From positions 1 through 38,090 of the forward strand of contig JAAWRC010000033.1 in the NCBI GenBank assembly GCA_022800815.1: 38,090 nt of DNA, in the 5' to 3' direction. The translations under genes and the position numbers were made by a program. This DNA is from Lachnospiraceae bacterium (GTDB lineage Bacteria > Bacillota > Clostridia > Lachnospirales > Lachnospiraceae). The notes beneath the pieces were generated by a model. The model ran no database searches, was not told the DNA's origin, and saw nothing but the letters and a program-made list of their open reading frames with translations. Each line of letters opens with the position of its first letter. Position 1 is the stretch's first letter. Positions 1 to 7,159 of the stretch are shown here, piece by piece.

Positions 1-116
1 TCCAGATAATTTTTTTCAGAATTATACTCTGCTCTCAAAAAACCATCTAATTTACTTACACTTTGTTGTACTCTTCTGCTTTTAATATCAATATTTCTAT
101 TCATTCGTTTTGCCAT
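1..116 (-). CDS. Partial small ORF of unknown function, running off the window edge
   Basis: An open frame reads leftward from an ATG at 114-116 and is still open at base 1 (38 codons seen). The visible N-terminus is basic and polar (MAKRMNRNIDIKSRRVQQS), with no signal peptide or membrane segment. Upstream there is only a weak purine stretch as a ribosome binding site. The region is AT-rich, unlike the GC-rich core that starts near 1.7 kb, which fits accessory DNA. I do not recognise the family, and the frame could be chance. Confidence 0.35.
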   Translation of the reverse strand, partial: MAKRMNRNIDIKSRRVQQSVSKLDGFLRAEYNSEKNYL

Positions 117-180
117 TTCTCATTCATCCAATCACGTATAGTAATCTCTTGTAAATATTACCCTTGTCCTTTTACTTCCA

Positions 181-363
181 TTACATAATCTCCCAATATC
201 CATATCGTCTTCCTCCCCTACGTGTAATTTTCCCACTTTCACGAAGATTTTTTATTTCACGCTCAACTGTCCTTTTCGGAATAGTTAATATATCCGATAT
301 TTCAGCAATCGTAACTGCCTTGTCAATATACAAGTATGATCTTATTACGGTCAGGAAGCTGAC
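181..363 (-). pseudogene. C-terminal winged-helix remnant of a 5'-truncated gene
   Basis: The last about 60 codons of an open frame ending at a TAA at 181-183 encode a winged helix-turn-helix. It has the segment TIAEISDILTIPKRTVEREI followed by a wing and a terminal GYWEI. This is the usual C-terminus of divergent-AAA/AlbA_2-type ATP-binding regulators. The rest of that protein is missing: upstream, in the same frame, the sequence becomes IS630 transposase at about 355-366. The reading frame survives across the joint, but no normal protein of either family would be made. Family assignment of the wHTH is from pattern memory. Confidence 0.6.
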
Positions 364-1048
364 ATCCACAAGATACCTGATCTCGTCAGCCCAGTCAATT
401 GCTGTACGATGCGCGCGCACGCTTACATGGCGTATGCCGCCCAGAGGCTCTACGAATGCAAAAATGCTGCAGGTGCCGTTCCGGACATATTCCGAATCGA
501 CTTTCCGGGTATCCCCCGGACGCATGGGCAGAGGCTCCCTGAACTCCCCGAGCAGCTGATATGGTTTTTCACCCAGGCATACCACGGGAACTGCCGGATT
601 ATAAGGCATTTCATAAATATCCAGGATATCCTCCATGCAGGCTATGAATTCCGCATTTTCTTTGGGAGGGATGCACCAGTAGGCATTTTTGTGAGGTCTA
701 AGTTCATTTTTTTAGCGCAAGGCGTATTGCATCCTTTCCGATTGGGACGTCCAGTTCCACACGGGCTTTTTCTTCTAATAGCCGCAGAGTCCAACGGGAA
801 TGTCCCTCCGGCACAGGACCGCAGGCCATCTGGATGATGCGTGCCTCATTGCGCCCGTCCAGTTTGCGCCGTGCGGCACTGGAATTGGGACTGATGTTGT
901 AGCGGACAATATTCGTTATGCCATTCGTGACATACGATTGGACGATATTGGTAATGGTGGCAGGACAAACAGCATAACTATGGGCAATCTGGGCATGGGT
1001 AAGTCCTGTACCATGATTCTCGTCCAGTTCAAGAAGTATAGGAAAAAT
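364..1048 (-). mobile_element. Internal fragment of an IS630-family transposase, inactive
   Basis: Reading leftward from about 1048, one frame encodes the IS630 helix-turn-helix half (ILLELDENHGTGLTHAQIAH, then WTLRLLEEKARVELDVPI...LALKK). After a run of seven A on the coding strand it continues in the -1 frame with the catalytic half (NELRPHKNAYWCIPPKE, then PVVCLGEKPYQLLGE, then RHVSVRAHRTAIDWADEIRY). The first about 35 residues, the second Asp region, the catalytic Glu region and both terminal inverted repeats are absent. At 571-573 the expected first catalytic Asp of CLDEKP is GGT (Gly). The fragment is therefore a dead relic. It abuts an unknown ORF on its right and a winged-helix remnant on its left. 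Confidence 0.8.
707..713 (-). other. A7 slippery run joining the two IS630 frames (-1 frameshift site)
   Basis: On the coding strand the sequence is GCG CTA AAA AAA TGA. The helix-turn-helix frame would stop straight after the A run. Slipping back one base on A AAA AAA gives A-L-K-K-N-E-L-R-P-H-K, which continues the family sequence without loss. Frameshifted two-frame transposases are known in IS630. Here it is either a relic of programmed frameshifting or a simple indel. Confidence 0.55.
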
Positions 1049-1409
1049 TCACCGTCCCACCATAAAATATGTTGTCATCCAACATGATTCCTGCCACTTC
1101 GTCCACTGCGATAAAATTACAATGGGAAAAGTCTGCCGCAATTCCCTCCCGCATGCAGAACAGGCAATCTGTGACCGAATCGATGATGATATCAACCATT
1201 TCGTCTTCTTCCAGGCCATATTTTTTGCGGTATTCCGTCATGGAAAATCCATGAACGCACATTCCGCTAATGTTCAGAGGGGTGCCTGCATGAATCATTT
1301 CATACAGACTGTTAGCCGGCACTATTTCATAATCCCTGTTTTCCCCGTCTGTAAATTCCGGGCATATGTACGATTTGCCATCCTCATTTTTTATTTGTGC
1401 CATTATCAT
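1029..1409 (-). CDS. Hypothetical protein, 126 aa, possibly 3'-truncated by the IS630 joint
   Basis: The frame opens with ATG ATA ATG at 1409, about 13 bases after a good GGAGG (complement at 1423-1427). That spacing is long, so the second ATG is less likely. The product is acidic (KNEDGKSYICPEFTDGENRD...YGLEEDEMVDIIIDSVTDC), soluble, and carries several Cys. I see no known domain. The last residues (about VNFSYTS) overlap the point where IS630 homology starts (about 1037-1048), so the natural C-terminus may have been cut off by the insertion or deletion. Confidence 0.5.
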   Translation of the reverse strand: MIMAQIKNEDGKSYICPEFTDGENRDYEIVPANSLYEMIHAGTPLNISGMCVHGFSMTEYRKKYGLEEDEMVDIIIDSVTDCLFCMREGIAADFSHCNFIAVDEVAGIMLDDNIFYGGTVNFSYTS

Positions 1410-1738
1410 CTAATCTACACATCCTCCGTAGAGTCTTCAACCTTTGGTTTTAGACCGGCTTTCTGCAACAATGGATTACATCTGCTGCATCTGCCTTTTT
1501 CCATGTACAAAGTAAAACCACAGCAACTTATTATCAATTAAGTGTTTCCATATTCTGTATATTTTTTGATGTGAGATATGGAAATTATAACATACTGTCT
1601 GTAGATTTACAAAGGAAATAAAAACACTCCTTCCAGTCAGCTGTCGATAAATATTCTTTTCATATTTTGCCATTTTTACAGACACGAAAAGAGATTTTGT
1701 GGTAAAATGAAAAAACCGACGTTTTCTTCGAACTGGAA
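1410..1738. other. Gene-free AT-rich stretch upstream of the membrane-protein gene
   Basis: No convincing gene is seen. A 69-codon reverse ORF here (1476-1685) has no ribosome binding site and no family features. A possible extended -10 for the next gene (TGG TAAAAT, TAAAAT at 1703-1708) lies 31 bases before the ATG at 1739, but the nearest TTTACA is 22 bases away, too far for a normal -35. Base composition changes from AT-rich to GC-rich across this stretch. Confidence 0.4.
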
Positions 1739-2761
1739 ATGAAGGCCATTGGGAGAACGGAAAAGGCGGAAGGTTTTTTGGAACGGGCGGATGAAGAGAA
1801 AGACATGGTGAAATGGATGGAAAAAAGAAACGGGCGTCCGGAAATTGATTTTGTTCCGGAGGATAATGAATGGATGCCGGATGAAAGTCCGGAGATATGG
1901 GAGGGTGCGGAAGAGGAAGACATGGAACGTACCGTGGTTCTGAAACCGGTGGACGAGGATTTTTACGGGAGGCGTTCGGACGGAGATTTTTATGGGGACG
2001 AGGAAGAACCGGAGGGGAACCGCATGAAAAGAAGTCCCCGGAGGAAACCTGCCGGTCCGGTGAAACCGTCGTATCTGAAATACGGAAGGGACCCTTACGA
2101 TAACCTGGAGGAGGAGCCGGGGACGTGGCCTGCGGAGCCGGACATTTGGGCCGTGGAGTGCGGGAGCCGGGGAAGTGCGGAGAGAACCCCGGGAGCGGAG
2201 CGGTCGGGAAGGGCGGAACGAAGCCGTGGAGTGGATCAAATCAGGGAAACGGGACGAGCCAGGGGAACTGGGCGGACTGCGGGAGCGGCGGCCGGCAGGG
2301 CCTGGTGGCACAGGCCCATCCTGCTGCGGTTAATCTCCCTAGCTCTCATGGTCGTCCTTTTGGCGGGGCTTGGGAAGGCCTTCTGGGCAGAGTTGGAGAC
2401 CATGGGATCCGTCCTTTCGGCGGCGGAAGAGGGAAATTACGGGGGATTGCTCTATCTGCTTCTGGCGGGGAGTACCATGGCCTGGGGCGCAGTCGCCCTT
2501 CTGTGGATGCTCTCCAGGCGGCGCATCTACCGTGACGGGCGGCTAAAGAGGATGGACGTGGGGCGGGGCGTTATCCCCTTCCTTTCCTTCGCATTGCTGG
2601 TCTTTGTGAGCGCAAGGCTGGCGCTTCGCCTGCCGGAGGATTCCTGGTTCTTTGACGGACTGTCGCAGTATTTCCTGGCGGCGGCTTCTGCCGGGCCTCT
2701 CGTATACGTGTGCGGCGGCGTGGGGGTTGTAAGCTGTATCCTGCGGAAGTTTGTCAATTGA
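1739..2761 (+). CDS. Acidic-tailed integral membrane protein, function unknown
   Basis: The 340-residue product has a long N-terminal region (about 1-185) that is low-complexity and probably disordered. It is strongly acidic at first (DESPEIWEGAEEEDMER), then rich in Gly, Arg, Ser and Glu. Next come about four hydrophobic segments near residues 193-212, 232-255, 277-297 and 307-330, separated by a basic loop (SRRRIYRDGRLKRMD). No family is recognised. The start is uncertain: the ATG at 1739 has only a weak ribosome site, and a later in-frame Met would trim part of the acidic tail. It lies just before the antiporter operon on the same strand, but a separate promoter follows it, so a link in function is only possible. 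Confidence 0.6.
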   Translation: MKAIGRTEKAEGFLERADEEKDMVKWMEKRNGRPEIDFVPEDNEWMPDESPEIWEGAEEEDMERTVVLKPVDEDFYGRRSDGDFYGDEEEPEGNRMKRSPRRKPAGPVKPSYLKYGRDPYDNLEEEPGTWPAEPDIWAVECGSRGSAERTPGAERSGRAERSRGVDQIRETGRARGTGRTAGAAAGRAWWHRPILLRLISLALMVVLLAGLGKAFWAELETMGSVLSAAEEGNYGGLLYLLLAGSTMAWGAVALLWMLSRRRIYRDGRLKRMDVGRGVIPFLSFALLVFVSARLALRLPEDSWFFDGLSQYFLAAASAGPLVYVCGGVGVVSCILRKFVN

Positions 2762-2774
2762 CGGAAAAATGCTC

Positions 2775-2803
2775 TTGTATTTTGAAGAAAATGGGTATAT
2801 ACT
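2775..2803 (+). promoter_or_regulatory. Sigma-A-type promoter of the antiporter operon
   Basis: TTGTAT (2775-2780), a 17-base spacer and TATACT (2798-2803) lie 42 bases before the mrpE ATG. A GGAGG at 2833-2837 serves as the ribosome site. This is the only good promoter seen ahead of the ten-gene run, whose members mostly overlap. Confidence 0.6.
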
Positions 2804-2844
2804 CTATGACGGGCGCGGGGAAAGGTGCGCATGGAGGTTGCAGA

Positions 2845-3312
2845 ATGTTTCTTCTGTTTTTGGGTTTTTGGATTTTGTTAAACGGGAAATTCACATGGGA
2901 AATCTTTCTGTTCGGGCTGGCGGTCGCGGCGGCAGTGTACTGGTTTATCTGCCGCTTCATGGATTACAGCCTGCGGAAGGATTTTTTGTTGTTCAAAAAT
3001 GCGGGGCTGTTCCTCCTTTTTATGGGGGTTCTGCTCCGGGAGATCGCCAGGGCGAACCTGGGCGTGCTTAAGCTGATCTTGTCACCAAGGTACGAGCCGG
3101 AGCCGGCTCTGGTCTATTTTAAAACGGATCTAAAGAGCGGAATCTGCAAGGTGCTTCTGGCCAATTCCATCACCCTGACGCCGGGAACCATCACGGTATC
3201 CGTGGAGGGGGATGAGTTCTGCGTCCACTGCCTGGACAAGGAGATGGCCGAGGGAATTGAGGATTCGGAGTTTGTGCATATTTTGAGGAGAATGGAGGCG
3301 GGAAGGAAATGA
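2845..3312 (+). CDS. mrpE: MrpE/MnhE-type antiporter subunit (MbhA-like)
   Basis: This is a 155-residue protein with two or three N-terminal membrane helices (FLLFLGFWILLNG, then EIFLFGLAVAAAVYWFI and a third near FLLFMGVLL). A soluble C-terminal part carries the family-typical SITLTPGTITVSVEGDEFCV. MrpE is a small accessory membrane subunit of Mrp-type Na+/H+ antiporters and equals MbhA of membrane-bound hydrogenase. An upstream-extended frame exists from 2710, but the ATG at 2845 sits 7 bases after GGAGG and removes a non-hydrophobic, non-family leader, so it is preferred. The stop overlaps the next ATG by four bases (ATGA), indicating coupled translation. Known Mrp operons begin with mrpA; here the order starts with E, as in mbh operons. 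Confidence 0.9.
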   Translation: MFLLFLGFWILLNGKFTWEIFLFGLAVAAAVYWFICRFMDYSLRKDFLLFKNAGLFLLFMGVLLREIARANLGVLKLILSPRYEPEPALVYFKTDLKSGICKVLLANSITLTPGTITVSVEGDEFCVHCLDKEMAEGIEDSEFVHILRRMEAGRK

Positions 3313-3629
3313 GTGCGGATATTGTCTATCAGGGGATTTTGATGGGCTGCATGGTGGTTCTGGCCGTCTTGATCCTGGCTTCCATTATCCGCTCCGTGCG
3401 GGGGCCGAAGACGGCGGACCGGATCATTGCGGTCAACATGATCGGCACCATGACCATTGTCATTATCGCCATCCTGTCGGTGTACCGGAAGGAGGATTAT
3501 CTGACGGATGTCTGTCTGATCTATGCCATGGTAAGCTTCCTGGCGGTGGTGGTGCTCACCAAGGTGTACACGGGGGTTTACCGGGAGCGGAAGGAGAAGG
3601 AAAAGAAGGGAGAGGTGAAAGAGAAATGA
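3309..3629 (+). CDS. mrpF: MrpF/MnhF-type antiporter subunit (MbhB-like)
   Basis: The 106-residue product has three membrane helices and the family pattern IIRSVRGPKTADRIIAVNMI with the acidic/Asp-containing DRI segment, followed by YLTDVCLIYAMVSFLAVVVL. MrpF/MnhF is a small core subunit of Mrp antiporters and of Mbh complexes. Its charged tail (RERKEKEKKGEVKEK) is predicted cytoplasmic. It overlaps both neighbours by four bases (ATGA), so translation is likely coupled through E-F-G. A purine-rich site (GGAAGGAA) precedes the ATG. Confidence 0.92.
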   Translation: MSADIVYQGILMGCMVVLAVLILASIIRSVRGPKTADRIIAVNMIGTMTIVIIAILSVYRKEDYLTDVCLIYAMVSFLAVVVLTKVYTGVYRERKEKEKKGEVKEK

Positions 3630-3955
3630 CGGATTGGGTGAGACTTGCCGTGTCGGCGGCCTTTCTTCTGGCAGGGCTTCTGGTCTTTGTGTCGGCGGCC
3701 GTGGGAGTCAATAAGTTTAAGCGGGCGTTGAACCGGATGCATGCGGCGGCCCTGGGGGACACGCTGGGAATTCTGTTTATGATTTTGGGGCTGGCAATCT
3801 GGAGGGGGCTTGGTTTTGCGTCCTTCAAGCTGCTTCTGGTGGTGCTGTTTTTCTGGCTGGCGAGTCCCGTGGCGGGTCACATGATCAGCCGCTTGGAGGT
3901 CATGACGGACGAGGATCTTGGAGAAATCGAGGTGGAACACCGTGAGGATATTTGA
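3626..3955 (+). CDS. mrpG: MrpG/MnhG-type antiporter subunit (MbhC-like)
   Basis: This is a 109-residue, three-helix membrane protein with the MnhG signature: a first hydrophobic helix, the stretch VNKFKRALNRMHAAALGDTL, and a third helix ending SPVAGHMISRLE. It is the third small accessory subunit of Mrp/Mbh complexes. It starts inside the end of mrpF (ATGA overlap), and its last codons overlap the GTG start of the next gene. The acidic C-terminus (DEDLGEIEVEH) is unremarkable. Only the G family fits. Confidence 0.92.
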   Translation: MTDWVRLAVSAAFLLAGLLVFVSAAVGVNKFKRALNRMHAAALGDTLGILFMILGLAIWRGLGFASFKLLLVVLFFWLASPVAGHMISRLEVMTDEDLGEIEVEHREDI

Positions 3956-4307
3956 ACTGTTTCTGCTGGTCGGGCTGATCGTCTGCGCCCTCTCCGTGAG
4001 CTTTACAAAAAAGCTGTTGACGTCCATCATCATCTACATGTCTTACAGCTCCATCATGGCGATCATCTGGGTGATCCTGCAGTCGCCTGACTTGGCGGTG
4101 ACGGAGGCGGCCGTGGGTGCGGGCGTGACCAGCATTCTGTTTTTCGTGACCTTGAAGAAGATCCGGGCCATCGAGGACGGTGGGGCGGAGAATACGGCGG
4201 TGGCGGAGACGGTTCTGGAAGGCGCAGAAACTCTGGAAGGAGCGGCAGGGGAGGACGAAACGCCGGCCGCAGAGGAAGAAAAGGCTGCGGAGGAGGGCGG
4301 AAAATGA
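3942..4307 (+). CDS. MbhD-like (DUF4040) membrane subunit with acidic tail
   Basis: The 121-residue product has about three helices, including SVSFTKKLLTSIIIYMSYSS and ILQSPDLAVTEAAVGAG. These match the MbhD domain, which in classical Mrp antiporters is part of the C-terminal end of MrpA. The conserved PDLAVTEAAVGAG segment is present. A frame also opens at ATG 3918, but GTG at 3942 has an AGGTGG ribosome site at the right distance and gives the normal N-terminus (VRIFELFLLVGLIV), so I choose it. After the membrane part, about 50 residues are Ala/Glu-rich (EGAETLEGAAGEDETPAAEEEKA), an unusual acidic tail. It overlaps mrpG by 14 bases and the next gene by four. Confidence 0.82.
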   Translation: MRIFELFLLVGLIVCALSVSFTKKLLTSIIIYMSYSSIMAIIWVILQSPDLAVTEAAVGAGVTSILFFVTLKKIRAIEDGGAENTAVAETVLEGAETLEGAAGEDETPAAEEEKAAEEGGK

Positions 4308-5272
4308 GCAGGTTGAAAAGGGATTATGAGACCAGCCGGTTTCGCCGGTTTGAAAAATGGGTGGACGGGGAGACGGCGGCGCCTGAGTTTCGCATGGAGA
4401 CGAGGGCGCCCTTAAAACGGATTCCGCCGGAGGAACTTTCGGGCCCCAGGCTCAATGAGGAGAAGATCCGGGCGGAGGTCTATGACGAGCGGCACAACAG
4501 GGAGCTTAAGATCTTCCGGGTGGTCAACAAGTTTGCCTCGGTGGCCCTCTGCGTGACCCTGATCGGCGTGCTTCTCTGGACGGTGATGTATCTGCCGGAG
4601 TTCGGGAACCCGGACAATCCCACCAACAACGAGGTGGCGGCCCGCTATATTGAGAAGGGCGTGGAGGAGACGGGGGCCACCAATTTTGTCACCGGCATGA
4701 TTCTGGATTACCGGGCTTTTGACACCTTCGGGGAATCCTGCGTCCTCTTTATCGCGGCCACCTGCGTGCAGGTTTTGATGCGGCTGGACAACTCCGACGA
4801 CAGGGAGAAGATGAAGAAGAAGCAGGCGGAGGAGAATGACCGGATCTATGAGCCGAAAAATGACCTGATCTTACAGAAGGTTTCCTGCGTGCTGGTTCCC
4901 CTGTTGTTTATTTTCGGGATCTATATCATTTTAAATGGCCATCTGTCGCCGGGGGGAGGTTTCTCCGGCGGAGCCGTCATCGGCTCCGGACTGATCCTGT
5001 ATCTGAATGCCTTTGGGTTCAAAAAGACGGAGCGGTTTTTTACGGAGAAGACTTTCCGGAGGGTTTCGCTGGCGGCGCTCACCTTTTACTGCCTGGCGAA
5101 AAGCTATTCCTTTTTCACGGGGGCCAACCATCTGGAGAGCGGGATTCCCCTGGGGACGCCGGGGGCCATTCTCTCCAGCGGCCTGATTCTGCCCCTCAAT
5201 ATCTGCGTGGGGCTGGTGGTGGCCTGCACCATGTACGCCTTTTATACCTTGTTCCGGAAGGGGGGCATGTGA
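4304..5272 (+). CDS. MbhE-MrpB fusion subunit of the antiporter module
   Basis: The 322-residue product joins two subunits that are separate in Mbh. Residues about 70-160 carry an MbhE-like part: a helix, then YLPEFGNPDNPTNNEVAARY and TNFVTGMILDYRAFDTFGES, normally the extreme C-terminus of MrpA or a free MbhE. Residues about 180-320 are MrpB/MnhB, with GHLSPGGGFSGGAVIGSGLI and four helices. About 65 charged, non-membrane residues precede the first helix. MrpB is a core subunit beside MrpC. Overlap with the gene before is four bases, and with mrpC four bases (GTGA). The fusion fixes a 1:1 ratio of MbhE and MrpB. Confidence 0.88.
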   Translation: MSRLKRDYETSRFRRFEKWVDGETAAPEFRMETRAPLKRIPPEELSGPRLNEEKIRAEVYDERHNRELKIFRVVNKFASVALCVTLIGVLLWTVMYLPEFGNPDNPTNNEVAARYIEKGVEETGATNFVTGMILDYRAFDTFGESCVLFIAATCVQVLMRLDNSDDREKMKKKQAEENDRIYEPKNDLILQKVSCVLVPLLFIFGIYIILNGHLSPGGGFSGGAVIGSGLILYLNAFGFKKTERFFTEKTFRRVSLAALTFYCLAKSYSFFTGANHLESGIPLGTPGAILSSGLILPLNICVGLVVACTMYAFYTLFRKGGM

Positions 5273-5649
5273 GTATGTTTGCACATCTGGCGGTCAATAT
5301 GGAGGAGACAGTGTCCATGATCCTGTTCGGGATCGGCTTTACGACCCTTCTGCTCCACAAAAACCTGATCAAGAAGATCATCGGACTCAACATCATGGAC
5401 ACGGCGGTGTACCTGTTCCTGGCGGCCAAAGGCTATATTTTCGGACGGCAGGTGCCCATCCTTGCTGACGGGGTCATGGACGCCTCCGCCTACACCAATC
5501 CCATTCCCGACGGGCTGGTGCTCACCGGGATCGTGGTGTCGGTGAGCGTGACGGCCCTCATGCTGTCCCTCACGATCCGCCTTTACCGCCGTTATGGTTC
5601 CCTGGACATTGACGAGATCGTCTTCCGGTGGAGAAAGGAGGGGGAGTGA
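5269..5649 (+). CDS. mrpC: MrpC/MnhC-type subunit (NuoK-like, MbhG-like)
   Basis: The 126-residue product has three helices of the NuoK/MnhC type: MILFGIGFTTLLLHKNLIKK, IIGLNIMDTAVYLFL, and a last helix after PIPDGLVLTGIVVSVSVTAL, the family-typical DGLVLTAIVI-like motif. The start is GTG at 5269 after GGAAGGGGGGC; the ATG six bases later is an alternative. MrpC bridges to the MrpD antiporter subunit in known Mrp structures. Its stop shares a base with the ATG of the next gene (TGATG). Confidence 0.92.
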   Translation: MSMFAHLAVNMEETVSMILFGIGFTTLLLHKNLIKKIIGLNIMDTAVYLFLAAKGYIFGRQVPILADGVMDASAYTNPIPDGLVLTGIVVSVSVTALMLSLTIRLYRRYGSLDIDEIVFRWRKEGE

Positions 5650-7142
5650 TGGACGTTATCCGGAATTTCCCGTTTTTTTCGATCATCCTGGCCATGTTCT
5701 GCGGGATCGTCTCCTCGGTGCTAAAGGGGCGGTGGGCGAAGCGGCTCTGCCTTTTCATGGTGACGGTTCAGATTGCATTGTCGGGTTCGGTGCTGTTCTA
5801 TACGGTACGGACCGGGGAAAGCTTTATCTACATGATGGGGCATTTTCCGGCACCCTGGGGCAATGAGATCCGGGCCGGGGTTTTGGAGGCGCTGATGGCG
5901 ACGGGCTTTTCCGTCATCATGCTGCTCTCGCTTCTGGGCGGGCTCGCTCACGTGTTCACGGACGTGGAGGAGACGAAGGCCAACCTGTTTTTCATTCTGG
6001 TGGACCTCCTCATGAGCTCGCTGCTGGCGTTGATTTATACCAACGACCTGTTCACGGCCTACGTGTTCGTGGAGATCAACACCATTGCGGCCTGCGGCCT
6101 GATTATGATCCGACAGAACGGCCACGGGATCGTGGCGGCGATCCGCTACATGGTCATGAGCCTCCTTGGCTCCGGTATGTTCCTGATCAGCCTGACGCTG
6201 CTCTACGACATCACCGGGCACCTTCTGATGGAGCCGGCAAAGGATGCGGTGGAGGCCATCGTGAGGACGGGCAGCTACGGCGTGCCCCTTCTGGTGGTCA
6301 TCGCCCTGATGTCGGTGGGGCTTGCCATCAAGAGCGGACTGTATCCGTTCCACTCCTGGATCCCGGAGACTTACGGCTATGCGACCCCGGCAGCCAGCGC
6401 AATCCTCTCCAGCCTGGTGTCCAAGGGCTACATCTTCCTGTTAATCAAGGTGTTTTACCGGGTGCTTGGCTACGGAACGGTGATCGGCAGCGGGGTCACG
6501 AACCTGCTGTTCGTGTTCGGTCTCTTTGGGATGCTGATCGGCTCCGTTCGGGCCATCCGGGAGACGGATACCAGGCGGATGATCGCCTACTCCTCGGTGG
6601 CGCAGATCGGCTACATCTACATGGGGATCGGCCTGGGGACCCAGGCGGGGATGGTGGCGGCTCTGTTCCACATCCTCACCCATGCGGCCACCAAGTCGCT
6701 GCTGTTCATCAGTGCGGTGGGCCTCTATGAGGTCTCGGACGGCAAGACGGATTACGTGAGCCTCAGGGGTTCCGGTTACCGGAACCGGACGGCGGGGCTG
6801 GCCTTTGCGGTGGGAGCCCTCTCCATGGTGGGCTTTCCCATGCTGTCGGGCTTTATCTCCAAGCTTCTGTTCGCCACGGCGGCGGTCCAGAGTCCCCACA
6901 AGATGGTGCTTACGATTTTGGGGTTGGCCATCAGCACGATCTTAAACGCCATCTATTTCCTGCGGCTGGTCATCAGCATCTATTCCCCATCGGAGCGGGA
7001 TTACGGGGCAGATCAGCCCCACCGGGCGTCGAGGACGCTCAAGGCGGCTTCCTTCCTGTTCGTGGCGGTGAACCTGGTGCTGGGACTCTTCTCCAAGCCC
7101 ATCGTCGACGGGATCAACGCAGGGCTGGGGATGTTCTTATAG
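5649..7142 (+). CDS. mrpD: MrpD-type antiporter subunit 1 (NuoM/N-like, MbhH-like)
   Basis: This is a 497-residue polytopic membrane protein of the Mrp-D/NuoL-M-N family with about 14 helices. The ion-path residues known from complex I and Mrp are present: Glu142 (FVEINTI), Lys228 (VGLAIKSGLYPFHSWIPE), Lys259, His341/His345 with Lys349 (HILTHAATK), and Lys405 (SGFISKLL). The ATG at 5649 lies 7 bases after AGGAGG; the longer frame from 5628 would start within the ribosome site. It directly follows mrpC, as mbhH follows mbhG, so it is the best equivalent of the ordinary MrpD/MbhH. Three more homologues follow. Confidence 0.92.
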   Translation: MDVIRNFPFFSIILAMFCGIVSSVLKGRWAKRLCLFMVTVQIALSGSVLFYTVRTGESFIYMMGHFPAPWGNEIRAGVLEALMATGFSVIMLLSLLGGLAHVFTDVEETKANLFFILVDLLMSSLLALIYTNDLFTAYVFVEINTIAACGLIMIRQNGHGIVAAIRYMVMSLLGSGMFLISLTLLYDITGHLLMEPAKDAVEAIVRTGSYGVPLLVVIALMSVGLAIKSGLYPFHSWIPETYGYATPAASAILSSLVSKGYIFLLIKVFYRVLGYGTVIGSGVTNLLFVFGLFGMLIGSVRAIRETDTRRMIAYSSVAQIGYIYMGIGLGTQAGMVAALFHILTHAATKSLLFISAVGLYEVSDGKTDYVSLRGSGYRNRTAGLAFAVGALSMVGFPMLSGFISKLLFATAAVQSPHKMVLTILGLAISTILNAIYFLRLVISIYSPSERDYGADQPHRASRTLKAASFLFVAVNLVLGLFSKPIVDGINAGLGMFL

Positions 7143-7159
7143 ATTTCAAGGAGGAAGAT

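Noticed and set aside
1476-1685. 69-codon reverse frame in the AT-rich gap
   Set aside because: No ribosome site and no family pattern; chance opening in AT-rich DNA is more likely.
5628-5648. Earlier ATG for the first MrpD-type gene
   Set aside because: It would lie within the AGGAGG ribosome site that fits the ATG at 5649.
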